A DNA stretch of 64,000 bases from Lomentospora prolificans (lineage: Eukaryota > Ascomycota > Sordariomycetes > Microascales > Microascaceae), in assembly GCA_029532625.1 (NCBI GenBank), contig JARFXM010000008.1:2232001-2296000 (forward strand), read 5' to 3'. The first letter of the stretch is position 1; each line of letters opens with the position of its first letter. Under the pieces are notes generated by a model that was not told where the DNA came from, ran no database searches, and saw only the letters and a list, made by a program, of their open reading frames with translations. Shown in pieces: positions 1 through 9,778 of the stretch. Both the position numbers and the translations under genes were made by a program.

Positions 1-869
1 GGTGCTGTAGTTGACTCCCCAGATGGCTCTGATTATGTGTAATACTCTTTCTCACAGTAGGTTTGTTTACGCGGGTCTGACGAAAATTTAGGGCCATAGG
101 GAAAAAGGGGGAAAAAAAAAAAAATAAAGGAGTTGACATCTCCATCTCAACCCTCCCACCCAAATCCCCCGGCGATCGTAATCCAGCGCGCCACGCGACG
201 GTGGGAATGTCTCTGCGGAGTGAGGCCTCCCTGGAGTAAGGTCATTCCCATTGCTTAGGGCTACGACAGCATCGCTGGCTTCCCGAGCGAGTGCGCAACC
301 ACCGCGAGCGTTCGTGCTGGGCGTCGAACCGGGGGGATCTTACGGGCTTGGAGTGGGGAAAGGTCGAGAAATTGTGAAAGCCTTCTACCGAATTGACCAT
401 TACAGCCGGAAATCTTCCGGCCTTATTTGGCTTAAGTAGTATAGTCGACCGGAAGAGGGTAAATTTCGGGGCCTACCATCAAACGTGACCCTTGCCGCTC
501 GCTTGCGTGAGTTGGGCATGGGCGGGAAATGGAACGTGGTGAAGCTGGCTGGCAAGCTACGTAAGCTACGTAAGCGACGTAAGCCAGGCGATGCGCTGTG
601 GCCAACTGACAGCTGGCAGCCAGCTTTGGATCACAGCAGGATCACACTGTTTCCAATGTCCTGCTCTCCGTCACACTCAAAGTCATACACAACGTAGCCA
701 GGGGGCATCCCACAGCTAGTAAACGCCAACAGACTCTTTGATCGACAACACGCAGCAGCTTTTTTTTTGTCTTTTTTCTTTTTTCTTGTTTTTTACGAAT
801 CGATGGCGCGATGACTAGATAAATAAAACCCCAAGAAGACCGCACTACATCACTCTGCGGACCGCAACG
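1..869. other. intergenic, upstream region of GPI15
   Basis: No gene is seen. There is an A-rich run near 112-125, a small 9-bp tandem repeat at 556-582 and a T-rich tract at 760-793 shortly before the GPI15 start. The last few hundred bases are probably the GPI15 promoter and leader. Confidence 0.5.
556..582. repeat. 9-bp tandem repeat, three copies
   Basis: The unit GCTACGTAA occurs twice in succession, followed by a third copy with one change (GCGACGTAA). It lies in non-coding sequence about 290 bp upstream of GPI15. No function is evident. Confidence 0.6.
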
Positions 870-1490
870 ATGCTCACAGCGAGTCCTCATCTCCGGACGC
901 GGCGTCCGAGCCCAACAACGGTCGAATACACCCTCTCCACGCGACCACACCCCGGCATCGCCACGACCCTCCTCTACACCCTCGTCTTCCTCGTGCGCGT
1001 TATCTTCTTCTCCGCCGCGCTACTGCTCCCCTCCACCCGCCTCCTGCAAAGCGCGCTCCTCCCCGCCGTCCTGCGCGACTTCTTCACCTCGACGGAGCTC
1101 GGCGCGTCCGTCCTCCGCGCGAGCGCCAACCTGTCCACACCTGTGCTCGTCGTCGTCGCAGCCGCCCTGGCCTTTTCCTCTGTGCGGAGGATCTACACCA
1201 CCGAATCGGTCCTGGTATTAAGGGGGTTGGGCATACAGACGCGGCCGTCGGAGGGAGGGGCTGCGCGGTTCATCCCCACGGAGCTGATTAGGGATGTGCT
1301 GGTTAATGAGGTTTTTGTGGGCTTTGGCGTGAGGTATTGTCTTGTTGTCGTGGTGGAGGGGGAGGAGGATATGGTTGTGCTGTTTCCGAAGTTGAAGCCG
1401 AGGAAGGATGTGGTTTTGAAGGTTTGGAGGGGGATTAGGACGTGTTTGTTTGACGGGGAGGGGGATGTTGTAGTTAATGGCAAAGTGTAG
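870..1490 (+). CDS. GPI15: GPI-GlcNAc transferase complex subunit PIG-H / Gpi15
   Basis: The product (206 aa, single exon) is a subunit of the ER enzyme that transfers GlcNAc from UDP-GlcNAc to phosphatidylinositol, the first step of GPI anchor synthesis. Two hydrophobic stretches (about residues 31-60 and 84-105) form the expected membrane hairpin. They are followed by the PIG-H domain (about 110-195), recognisable from ESVLVLRGLGIQT, FIPTELIRDVLVNEVF and LFPKLKPRKDVVLKVWRGI. The length fits fungal PIG-H proteins. The ATG at 870 is the first of the frame, and the N-terminal block RPSPTTVEYT looks family-like. Neighbour DEG1 lies convergent, with 231 bp between the stops. Codon use shifts from C-rich in the first half to G-rich in the second half, which also produces long antisense reading frames. 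I am confident of the family. Confidence 0.9.
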   Translation: MLTASPHLRTRRPSPTTVEYTLSTRPHPGIATTLLYTLVFLVRVIFFSAALLLPSTRLLQSALLPAVLRDFFTSTELGASVLRASANLSTPVLVVVAAALAFSSVRRIYTTESVLVLRGLGIQTRPSEGGAARFIPTELIRDVLVNEVFVGFGVRYCLVVVVEGEEDMVVLFPKLKPRKDVVLKVWRGIRTCLFDGEGDVVVNGKV

Positions 1491-1721
1491 TAGTAGGAGG
1501 AGTAGTAGATAGGGGGCGAGTAGGAGGCGAGTAGAGGGGGATGGGAAGGTTGAGGTTCGGTCTGGCATTACGCTTGTTGCATGATACCCGGCGTTTGTTC
1601 TTTTTTTTTATATATATAATGGCATCGTCTATCCTCGTTCAACTAGAGAAGGCGCTCTAATCTATAAACACTCTTTTGGTATCCCCATATTATCTTCCCT
1701 TCGTAAGAAAATGGCATTGTT

Positions 1722-3605
1722 TTACTTTTCTTCCGCCGCCTTTGCCTTCTTGCTCGCACGAGCATCCTTGATAGCCTTCCGCCATCCATCCGTACTCCTC
1801 ATCTGCTCCGCATTCTCGAAGCCCATCTTCTTGGCATACTGATCGTTCACCTGCTCCGGCGTCATCATCTTTTTCAGTTTCATCACGGGGACGTAGCTCC
1901 CGACCAACCGCCCATTGTTCCCACCCTCAAATATTTTGGCCTTTACCGGCCTACCTTTCTTCTTTTTGTTGTTGTTCTTCGCCGGTTGCCCGCCGACCGC
2001 AGCTTTTTGGGCAACTACACCGCCGGCATTCCATCGTTCGGGCGCATCTCCCTCCGCAATGCGGCCAGCCAGCTGCGCGGAGAGAATCTCGTCGATTTGC
2101 CGCTCCCTCCACGTCGTCCAGGCACTATCCAGCACCGCCATGGCGCCGTAGTAGTCTCCCTCGCACTCCTGGCTGGGGTATACCCAGTTCAAGGCGTCCT
2201 TTCGCGCAGGATCGGTCTCTTCGGGGAAGACGCAGTCCCAGAGAACGAGCGGTACATCGTGGGCCATGATGTACGTCGTCCTGCTAGGCGTCTTCTCAAC
2301 ATCCAGCATGTCCGAGATCAAAGAAGCCGGTTCGAGTCCTTGCCCCACGAGGAAGAGGATGGACACCATGCACCGAATCTGGTGCCACAAGAACGCCGAC
2401 CCCTTGACGACAAACGCATACGTCTTCGGCAGCGGAGGCTCATCCGCGGACCCGCCCGCGCGACGCATAGCCGGACCCGACAGGAACGGCAAGTTCGCGC
2501 GCGCGTCGGGGACCTCGACGACATCGGCGTCAAAGATCTCGCGCTCAAAGTTGGTAATCTGCTTCGCGGCGTCGACCTTGCAAAAGTTGCGGAAGTCGTG
2601 CACGCCGACGAAGAGCTTGGCGGCCTCGCGCATCTTGCCGATATCGAGCCAGCCGTTGCTGCCCACGGGGTCGTACTGTGACGGGAGGGGCAGGAAGGAA
2701 GGCTGTGTGAAGAAGTAGCGGTACTGCCTTTCGCGGCAAGAGAAGCGCGCGCTGAAGCCCGGGGGCGGCGTGGGGCACCAGGCGAGGATGCGGATGTCGG
2801 GCGGGAGGAGCTTGTTGAGGAGGGTCGTGTAGTTTAGCTCGTCCTTGACGTCGTCGAAGGGTTTCGCCGGCACCGGTGGTTCGCCTTCTTCGCCGCCTTC
2901 GGCCACCGGCGCCGGCAGAGGCCGGTTGCTCCGAACCCTCAGAGACACGACCTGACCAAAGGCGCTGACGCCCCTGTCCGTCCTCCCGCACTTGGCGTAG
3001 TCGCAGCAGCTGAAGTCGACGACCTTTTTGTCCTTGGGATAGATCAACCGCGCCGTCACGAGCGCCTTCCACAACTCCTCCTCGATGGTGGGAATCTCCG
3101 CCGACGCCTGAAACTCGAAGCCGCCGTAGTTTTTGCCCAGGTACGCGAGCTTCAGCGCGATGAAGCGCGTGCTATACCGCGAGGGATCGATGTCCACGGG
3201 CTTCTTCACCTTCTTCTTGGGCGCGCCCTCTCCTTCCTTTTCATCTGCCGCCGCCGCCGCCGCCGCCTCCGCCTCCGCGGCCTCAGATGCGGCGCGCAGC
3301 TCAGCGTCGATATCTATGTTGCGCCTCTTGAGCTCGTTCTCTAACAAATTCAACCGATCCAACAGATCGGTCCGCGTCCACCGCTGGTACTTCGCCGCAA
3401 GATCCGCCATATTCAAAGGCTTCCTTAACGGACCAACAGCCTGCGATTCGCTGCGCCTGGCGCTGGTGCTCAGATGCACCGCGCCCCCTCTTACGGCCCC
3501 TAGCGAGAGTGTAAGGAAACAGGCGCGCGTGGAGAACGCCGATATGTCAAGCGTCCGGAGGAATAAAGAGGACTTTGCAAGGGGTGTCGGGCGGAAAATG
3601 TTCAT
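1722..3605 (-). CDS. DEG1: tRNA pseudouridine(38/39) synthase Deg1/Pus3
   Basis: A TruA-family pseudouridine synthase that modifies U38/U39 in the tRNA anticodon arm. The intact frame has 627 codons. The catalytic block CGRTDRGVSAFGQV has the nucleophilic Asp at residue 210. LKLAYLGKNYGGFEFQ (about 151-166) opens the first TruA half. RFSCRERQYRYFF and DFRNFCKVDAAKQITNF follow in the expected order. An Ala/Glu-rich linker (about 105-120) precedes a Lys patch, and the C-terminus is a Lys/Ala-rich tail. The first ATG (3605) begins a 65-residue Arg/Ser-rich, acid-poor extension resembling a mitochondrial presequence. The second ATG (3408-3410) begins MADLAAKYQRW, the usual cytosolic start, with a stronger start context. 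Both forms may be made. The protein is longer than yeast Deg1 because of the N-terminal extension and C-terminal tail. Confidence 0.93.
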   Translation of the reverse strand: MNIFRPTPLAKSSLFLRTLDISAFSTRACFLTLSLGAVRGGAVHLSTSARRSESQAVGPLRKPLNMADLAAKYQRWTRTDLLDRLNLLENELKRRNIDIDAELRAASEAAEAEAAAAAAADEKEGEGAPKKKVKKPVDIDPSRYSTRFIALKLAYLGKNYGGFEFQASAEIPTIEEELWKALVTARLIYPKDKKVVDFSCCDYAKCGRTDRGVSAFGQVVSLRVRSNRPLPAPVAEGGEEGEPPVPAKPFDDVKDELNYTTLLNKLLPPDIRILAWCPTPPPGFSARFSCRERQYRYFFTQPSFLPLPSQYDPVGSNGWLDIGKMREAAKLFVGVHDFRNFCKVDAAKQITNFEREIFDADVVEVPDARANLPFLSGPAMRRAGGSADEPPLPKTYAFVVKGSAFLWHQIRCMVSILFLVGQGLEPASLISDMLDVEKTPSRTTYIMAHDVPLVLWDCVFPEETDPARKDALNWVYPSQECEGDYYGAMAVLDSAWTTWRERQIDEILSAQLAGRIAEGDAPERWNAGGVVAQKAAVGGQPAKNNNKKKKGRPVKAKIFEGGNNGRLVGSYVPVMKLKKMMTPEQVNDQYAKKMGFENAEQMRSTDGWRKAIKDARASKKAKAAEEK

Positions 3606-4150
3606 ACGATGGCCGCCTCTGGTTGTCCTTGTGGTTTCCCTGAGCTCTTACACCATATCTCGTCGGCAGTCTTGCGACGAGTTTTCACGAGTGACTCGTA
3701 TTCAAAAGAGGAAAGGTAAGAATAGAGATATTCATACTGTGTTGCGCGAAATCGGAGAAACGTTTAACCTAATACCACTTGAGCCTCCTTCGATGACAGG
3801 CGCGTGAAGAATAATAGGCACTGTCGTGGCTTACATAACCTTTTGGGCAACTGTAATATCTCCCATTCAGGCATGGGCGTGGAACAGGGATGGTGACCAG
3901 CGTTTCGGAGAGGTCCGATGTACCCCCGTCCGCCAGCTGATAGTGACAACCGAGAATTGGTAGCGCTAAAGCGGCGTTATCAGGAAACGGTACATGGATA
4001 TAGTGATAAGAAAGCTTAAAGAAAGTGGTTCCGTCTTCTAATGTGGGCGGGATTTCCTTTTCTAGAGCTGAAAGGAAGAATCAACAATTGGCGTGGAATT
4101 CAAGACAGCTTCCTCACTTATTTGGTTTCGCTGGAAAGCTGCTTTTAAAA
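3606..4150. promoter_or_regulatory. divergent intergenic region between DEG1 and the Rho-like gene
   Basis: This 545-bp gap separates two divergently transcribed genes and must hold both promoters. No TATA box or named operator could be supported. An in-frame ATG at 4025 could extend the Rho-like protein by 42 residues but lacks family similarity. Confidence 0.4.
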
Positions 4151-4864
4151 ATGGACGGCGAAGTTATATCCGTCGTCTTGCTTGGGGATAACCGATGCGG
4201 CAAGACGACCTTCATTTCGTAGGTATAATCTCGCCAGAAGGGCATCTATAACCGAGAAGGGCACTATCTAACGAGGATTTGCATAGCCGGGTGAGCTCCA
4301 AAGACAAGTCCGGTGATTTTACAATCTTCCGAGACATGGACCAGCCATTTGTGTTTGAGTTGAACCAAGGCCCGCGGCGGTTCCGGTTAGAGTTCCGCGA
4401 CTCGTCCGGGCCGGAGAATTGGCAGACACAGGACCCGGACATGGTCATCTTGTGCTACGATGTAAGCCAACGGCTAAGTCTCATCAACATGAAGCGATTC
4501 GTATGTATTGGAGCATTTCTAAAAAGAAAACAAGCTCAACCTCCTCCCACTTTTGGGAATCTAGCCCTGACCATGGTATTAGTGGATCAAGGATGCCAAA
4601 AAAGCTTACGACAACAGGGACACGCTTCCATTCCTCATCCTCGGCCTCAAAAGGGACCTACGGTCGGAGGACGATCCCAATGGCATCATCTACCCTCAAG
4701 AAGGGTACCGGGTCGCGCAAGAGCTACGGGCTGACAAATACATGGAGTGCTCGGCCGCGACTGGTGAGCTTGTTGACCTCGCCTTCGAGGAAATTTGCAA
4801 AACGGCGCTCAGCACCAGGACAGCCGTGGGTGGACAGAGCGAAGGAGGGTGCATCGTACTGTGA
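4151..4864 (+). CDS. divergent Rho-family small GTPase with CAAX box
   Basis: Three exons (4151-4218, 4287-4500, 4583-4864) give 187 aa. Intron 1 (4219-4286) starts GTAGGT and intron 2 (4501-4582) starts GTATGT. Visible motifs in order are the P-loop GDNRCGKTT near residue 12, switch I remnant FTIFRDM, DSSGPENW in place of DTAGQE, the GLKRDLR base-binding loop typical of Rho proteins, ECSAATG (G5) and the C-terminal CIVL. The last is a CAAX box ending in Leu, so geranylgeranylation and membrane anchoring are expected. The Gly of the P-loop second position and the Gln of switch II are replaced, so GTP hydrolysis may be weak or absent (inference). The start at 4151 places the P-loop at the usual distance from the N-terminus. 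RPC9 is convergent, 82 bp downstream. Close paralogue class within Rho is not assigned. Confidence 0.85.
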
Positions 4865-4946
4865 TTCCGTTTGTCAATTGGCTGCATCTCCTCCATGCAG
4901 AACGCAGGCAGCACACAAGACAGGTTCGTCAATGTCGGGTCTCCAC

Positions 4947-5749
4947 TCAAGAATCGCCGTTGGTCATGGAGGCGTCTCCCTCCGCGGCGTCCTGGGCTTC
5001 GGCCGAATCGAACTGACCAAGAACGTCGACGACAATCTCGATGATGGCCTCCTGCTGCTCTAGAGTGAAACGGTCCTCAAGCTCTTCGATGGAGGTGTTT
5101 AGGTTTGCGACAGACTGTGGCCGCAGGTTGAAAAGCATGATGACCTCAGCCTTGGAGAGGTCGTAGGGCCGAAGCCGCTCAAGCAGCGTGGACACGCATT
5201 CTGGCGTGTATGTGATGGGGTTCTGACTTAGTGGGTTTGGTGGCGTGCGGAAATACTGGAGGATCTATAAAAGATGGGGAGGGATGTGAGCTAAGCCGAA
5301 AAAAAAAGCCGATCGCGCAAGAGGCAGCGATGGGGGGAGGGGAGTCGGATAACTCTCGTTGTTCTTGAGGGAAGACGAGCGCAGAGGAGTGAAAGCATAG
5401 AAGGCGAAGAGAGAGGGGGGTGGGTGCAATAAGGTGGTGAACCCGAAGTTGTGGTCTGGAATTTCATGCTATTCGAGGCACACTCCCTCGGGCGCAGAAT
5501 CAAGTGTGGGGTTCACTTGAACCGAGGGGGAATTGGGAATTGGTCGCCAGCGTGACCAGAGAAAAGAAAATTTGAAAAGAGCAAGATTTTTTCGGGCCCT
5601 CGGAGATTCCAACTCACCTCCCTGACTACAGTCTCTAGATTGGGAGGCCCCCGCCGTTTATCTTGGGCATACCTCTCTCTCTGTTCGGCAAGATGCTTGT
5701 AAACTTCGTAATTGGTCAAGACGGCATTCTGGGCCTCGAGGATCTTCAT
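4947..5749 (-). CDS. RPC17: DNA-directed RNA polymerase III subunit Rpc9/Rpc17
   Basis: Two exons (5749-5618 and 5264-4947) joined across a 353-bp intron give 149 aa. The product is the Rpb4-like stalk subunit of RNA polymerase III, which with Rpc25 helps initiation at tRNA and 5S genes. The N-terminus MKILEAQNAVLTNYEVYKHL is the typical start. The junction reads NLETVVRE/ILQYFRTPPNPL. LLERLRPYDLSKAEVIMLFN and LNTSIEELEDRFTLEQQEAI are the HRDC-like helices of the family. The tail is acidic, ending in MTNGDS. The intron begins GTGAGT and ends TATAG in phase 0. Length is close to yeast Rpc17 (161 aa). The large intron is unusual for this window, but the protein junction is exactly family-like. 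Confidence 0.9.
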
Positions 5750-8700
5750 GGTGTCGAGATGTCACTTGGTCTTGGTCAGATGCCAATGCCGAGAGCCTTA
5801 CAAGGAAGAAGCTGTGGGCGGGTGGAGGGATAAGACGAAGGGAGGAGGGGAAGGGAGCGAATTATCTTGGGTTGCCCGACTACGGGATGGGAACAATAAC
5901 CCACCGCTAAACTCGGAAAAGCGCCGATGGAAGGTGTCAGTTGATTGCAAGTTATTGATGCTGGACGAGTTGCCGTACAAAACCTAGTTTGGGGCGCGGG
6001 AGGTCTTTGCCGAAGGACTGGATGAACTCTTCTCAGCGGGAGGCCCAGCACCACCGCTTGTTAGTAATCGCCAGCTGGCCAGAAGTCTACCAGGTTCTAG
6101 TACTGTATCTGAAATGTACTATATAGTCGGGCGGGAGTGGGCGTACAGGAAGCCTCCCGAGTCTTCAGGACTAAGGATTGAGACACAATTGAAAGACCCT
6201 TCAGGGCTTGGAGTGGTTCCTTCAGGTACCTGGAAGGCTTGTTGGATTGACAGGAGGAATTGCATCGTCCAGCGCCTATTTCATCCCAAACCCCATCGCC
6301 CAGGGGGTTTCTGCAATAGCATCCAGATGTACCCTGTGCGCGTCAAGAGCAAATTCCATTCAATGCGTCCGTATTTTTGACACGCCGTGGGAAACCTGCA
6401 GGTTATGCGAGACAAAGGCTTTTTGTTACCAATATTTCCTCCTTCTCTTCCTTTTTTTTTCTCACTCTCCATGCGCTCGTCCCCGCCGCCACAAACCAGC
6501 AATAACGACTTGATTTGGGAGGGTGTTTAGGTGTTTAGGTGGTAATGCGCGCAATCTCACTGGGCAAGCTTGTCCAGCCCGAGATCGAAGATAAGGCGGT
6601 GAGCCCCCCGGTTTAATTCTGCCACAAGCCACTCCACCCGTAGAGTCGCGAAGTCTGTGCTTGTACAGGTGTCCAACGAGATCACACCATCATGTAATTG
6701 TACATGACGGGCCTATGACAAGCTCACATACACCGCTAATAATATCACGAGCGCTAACAACGCACATCTGTGAACCTATGCAGAACATAATAGTGTCGTT
6801 TACTTCCCCCAAGCACCCAAGATCGGTTTGTGTTTAGACCCGTTTGTCATATTTAGAGTGGTGTGAGAGAAATGGTGTGAGAGATATTGATGACGCTCAA
6901 CAGAGGTACAAGTAAATCAGGGGAATTTTTTTTTGTAGTTGAGGCCCTTTGCCTTGGTGAAGGTTGGGCCCTGTCGTGTGCCCTGACCGTTATAGTCTCC
7001 ATGTCGGTCTTCCGACAGTCCCTGGAAAGGAACTTCATCAATAGTGATGTGTACTGTGGACAAGGTACCGGCTGGTCCGCGGTCCCACAGTCCACATGAG
7101 CAGAGGAAGGAAGCAACGTCAAGTCCAAATTGAAGCTAGTTCTGAGCGGAGCGGTACTTGCACCTGCAATTTGTACGCAATTCTAGTAGGCAATGGAGCA
7201 AGAAGACGCAATGTCACTTGCTCTTACCGCGAATATTTTGGGTTGCTGGAACCAAGATCGGGGTGGTGGTTCTTGCTTTGCCCTGCCTTTCCTAGCTTCT
7301 AGGCTTGCTTTCCATGTCCTTGAAGTCCCCAGAATTCTCGGAACTTTCAGGAACGTCGTCGGAGGGGCTGTTCAGAACCCACTAGCTCGCCCTTGTCAAA
7401 GAACAGGAAAGAGCATGATTGATCTGCCAAGTTTCGTCTTCGGTCGTCTTCGGGTGTCTGTCTGAGGGCGGAGGCGAGAAGGGAAAAGGAAAGGCGGCGT
7501 TTGTGTTACTTCATCGGATATGCTCTCTCATCATGATGTTCCTTCGTCGAGAGGATCCAGTGGGAGAAAAGACCATCTGTGTCGTGCCTACCAGCCAGCA
7601 ATACATAATACATCTGTCATTTTTCCCCCTTCCAGTGAGGAAGGTTCGCCTGCGACTTTTGGTTGGATGTGGGGTAACAACTCGGCAAAAATGCGCAATG
7701 CATCGGGGTGCGGTGGTACATGCTTCTCACACTGGAACCGCTGCTCCCGCCATTGTTGGTGTTGGCTACCGATTTGCTGAAGCCGCCCTGGAATTTTGGC
7801 AAGCAACGGCGTGCGAATTCCAGTCTTGTGCCACTGTTTCCCGGCTCCTACATCGGCCACAGCCCTCCAAGCCATGTTTATGCCGATATCTAATGCCCCA
7901 GCACAAAATCCACGGATACTCTCGACTAGACTTTCCTGCAGGAGCCGCCGAGAGGGCTTTCATTAGAGTCACGTGAAGCATACATGCTTCCAAGTTCCAA
8001 GTTTTGGGGCGATGAACGATCTCAATACAAGCGGCTAGGTATTTTATACACTAGATTGACGTTCGGTACAGCGTCTAGCCCGTAGCAAACTGGTGCAATT
8101 ACGCGGTGTCTAGGAGCCTCGCGTTGATAGACTCGGCAAAGTCAGGTCAGTACCTGGCAACTTCAATTATGGGTATAGTGTACACATGTACACATCCGCC
8201 GAGTAAGTTTCATCGATCGATGGCTAACAAAGTACTCTTTCCACTCCTCCTCGCCCCTTCTGTGCCAATTGGCAATGCAATACTGAAATCATTCGTACCC
8301 ATACCTCGTAGCTGCCCCCCACAGCGAAACGCTACCCTTACCATATATACTTCGTACCATAGCCAGCCAGCAAATGCAGACAGTGCAGAGTACATGCTGG
8401 CTATTAATTGATCAATGATACATGCTGGCCCTCTGCCATACGACGCATCCGCATGTGCAGCTTCCCTCAGAGCCAGTTGCCTGGACCCCTCCTCCGCGTT
8501 TCGTCGTTTTCGGTCTGCCCTGTCCCGCTGGACTGAAGCAGCCGCCGCCCACTAGTGTCTAGCCCACCATAGATTTTTTTTTCTCGCTGGCTCTGCACTG
8601 GCACTGGCGGACTAACAGATACATTAAACTACCCTCGCCGCTCACTTTTTTTTTTCCCCTACTAGGAACCATCTTCCTCTTTTTACATCTCTTCATCCAT

Positions 8701-9778
8701 CAAGAGTTCAAATCTTCCCCATGCCTCCCTTATTACACGACTCTGTTCTCTAGCCCTCTTTGAGGCACTCGGCACAGACACTCTCCACTCTTCCTCTCCC
8801 CACCCACCTCTTTTCCGTCATCATCCTCCGATCCTCTCTCCTCCGCTTGTGTGGTCCCTCTTCAGCACCTTTGAGCTTCTTCCCCGTGAGCAAACAGCGC
8901 AGCCCACCTACCACACGCCACTGAAGACCTCGTCAAACACCAACGTTGCAGACTGCATGTTACAGGCGCATCGGTTCTGCTAACTTGCTTCTTCCGGCTC
9001 CGGAGCACGAACTATTTTCGGGAGCAGTCATACACGCCCCTACGAACTATTTCGTCCTTCTACCCTTTCTTCCAGTCGCCTTCCTTAGTTTCTTCCTCAT
9101 AACACGTCCATTTTTGGGGCCCCATACGCCTATCCTCGGCACCGATTGTCCCCGACCACGAGTCCCGATTTGGGTCCGTACTTGCTCTGCTCTCTAGTAG
9201 CGTAAGCATTCTTCACCTGCCTCTCATTTTCCCCCCTTCACCTCTCATGGCTTTACCAATTGCAACAGAGGACTGGCAGGAACCACCCCATTCACCGCCC
9301 TCCAAAAATTTACCCCGGCATAACCTAGGCAGAAAAAAAGTTGATCAAAAGCCGTGTAACTTCATACACTCGGAAACTGACTCGGCGTTAAAATTTTCTA
9401 GTTCACAAGCGGGATCCGAGGTCTTCCTCTCCAAACCTGCCTCCCTTGCGAGAGAGTAAAAGAGGAACAGACGTATCAAGGACCGCGAGCGCCTGATACT
9501 GAATTCTCACAATTTCACGAGCCTCTGAACCGGGTGGAAGAGCCGCATTCTTATATTCTTTGTGCGCACGCGACTCCTGAAAACTTTCTCTCGCCCCTCC
9601 CTCGCACCCCTCTATCTCCGGCAGTTTTTTGAGTCACGTCACCATCACCGGCGCGCCATCCTTCTTGGGCCCCCTCGCTATTTCTGGGTCTCACCTGTCG
9701 ACCTCCTGCGACGGCTTATCATTCTCCAATTTCCCACCCCGGTTCTATTAGGCGTCATCAGCCGATACTCCATTCGCC
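5750..9778. other. 4-kb intergenic region, no gene seen
   Basis: Only short overlapping reading frames without family features occur. The left few hundred bases should be the RPC17 promoter. From about 8560 to 9778 the sequence becomes pyrimidine-rich (CT-rich runs, T8-T9 tracts), as in long promoters and leaders of filamentous fungi, and probably belongs to the downstream PRS5 gene. A short frame at 9247-9459 (70 codons) could be an upstream ORF if the leader is that long, but nothing else supports it. Confidence 0.4.
9630..9636. promoter_or_regulatory. possible Gcn4/CPC1 binding site upstream of PRS5
   Basis: The 7-mer TGAGTCA matches the Gcn4/CPC1 bZIP consensus TGA(C/G)TCA. It lies about 143 bp before the PRS5 start and is directly followed by CGTCA, a half CRE-like site. 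Control of PRPP synthesis by the general amino acid response is plausible because PRPP feeds histidine and tryptophan synthesis. A single 7-mer can occur by chance. Confidence 0.35.

Noticed and set aside
1193..1568. Long minus-strand frames over GPI15
   Set aside because: Shadows caused by G-rich codon use of the true plus-strand gene.
2545..3072. 175-codon Arg-rich frame inside DEG1 on the same strand
   Set aside because: Frame-shifted shadow of the DEG1 coding sequence.
4025..4150. In-frame upstream ATG for the Rho-like GTPase
   Set aside because: It would place 42 non-family residues before the P-loop; small GTPases normally start about ten residues before it.
7419..7976. 185-codon open frame on the plus strand in the 5.75-9.8 kb gap
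   Set aside because: No domain, unusual amino acid composition, three overlapping frames on both strands, no splice signals that extend it.
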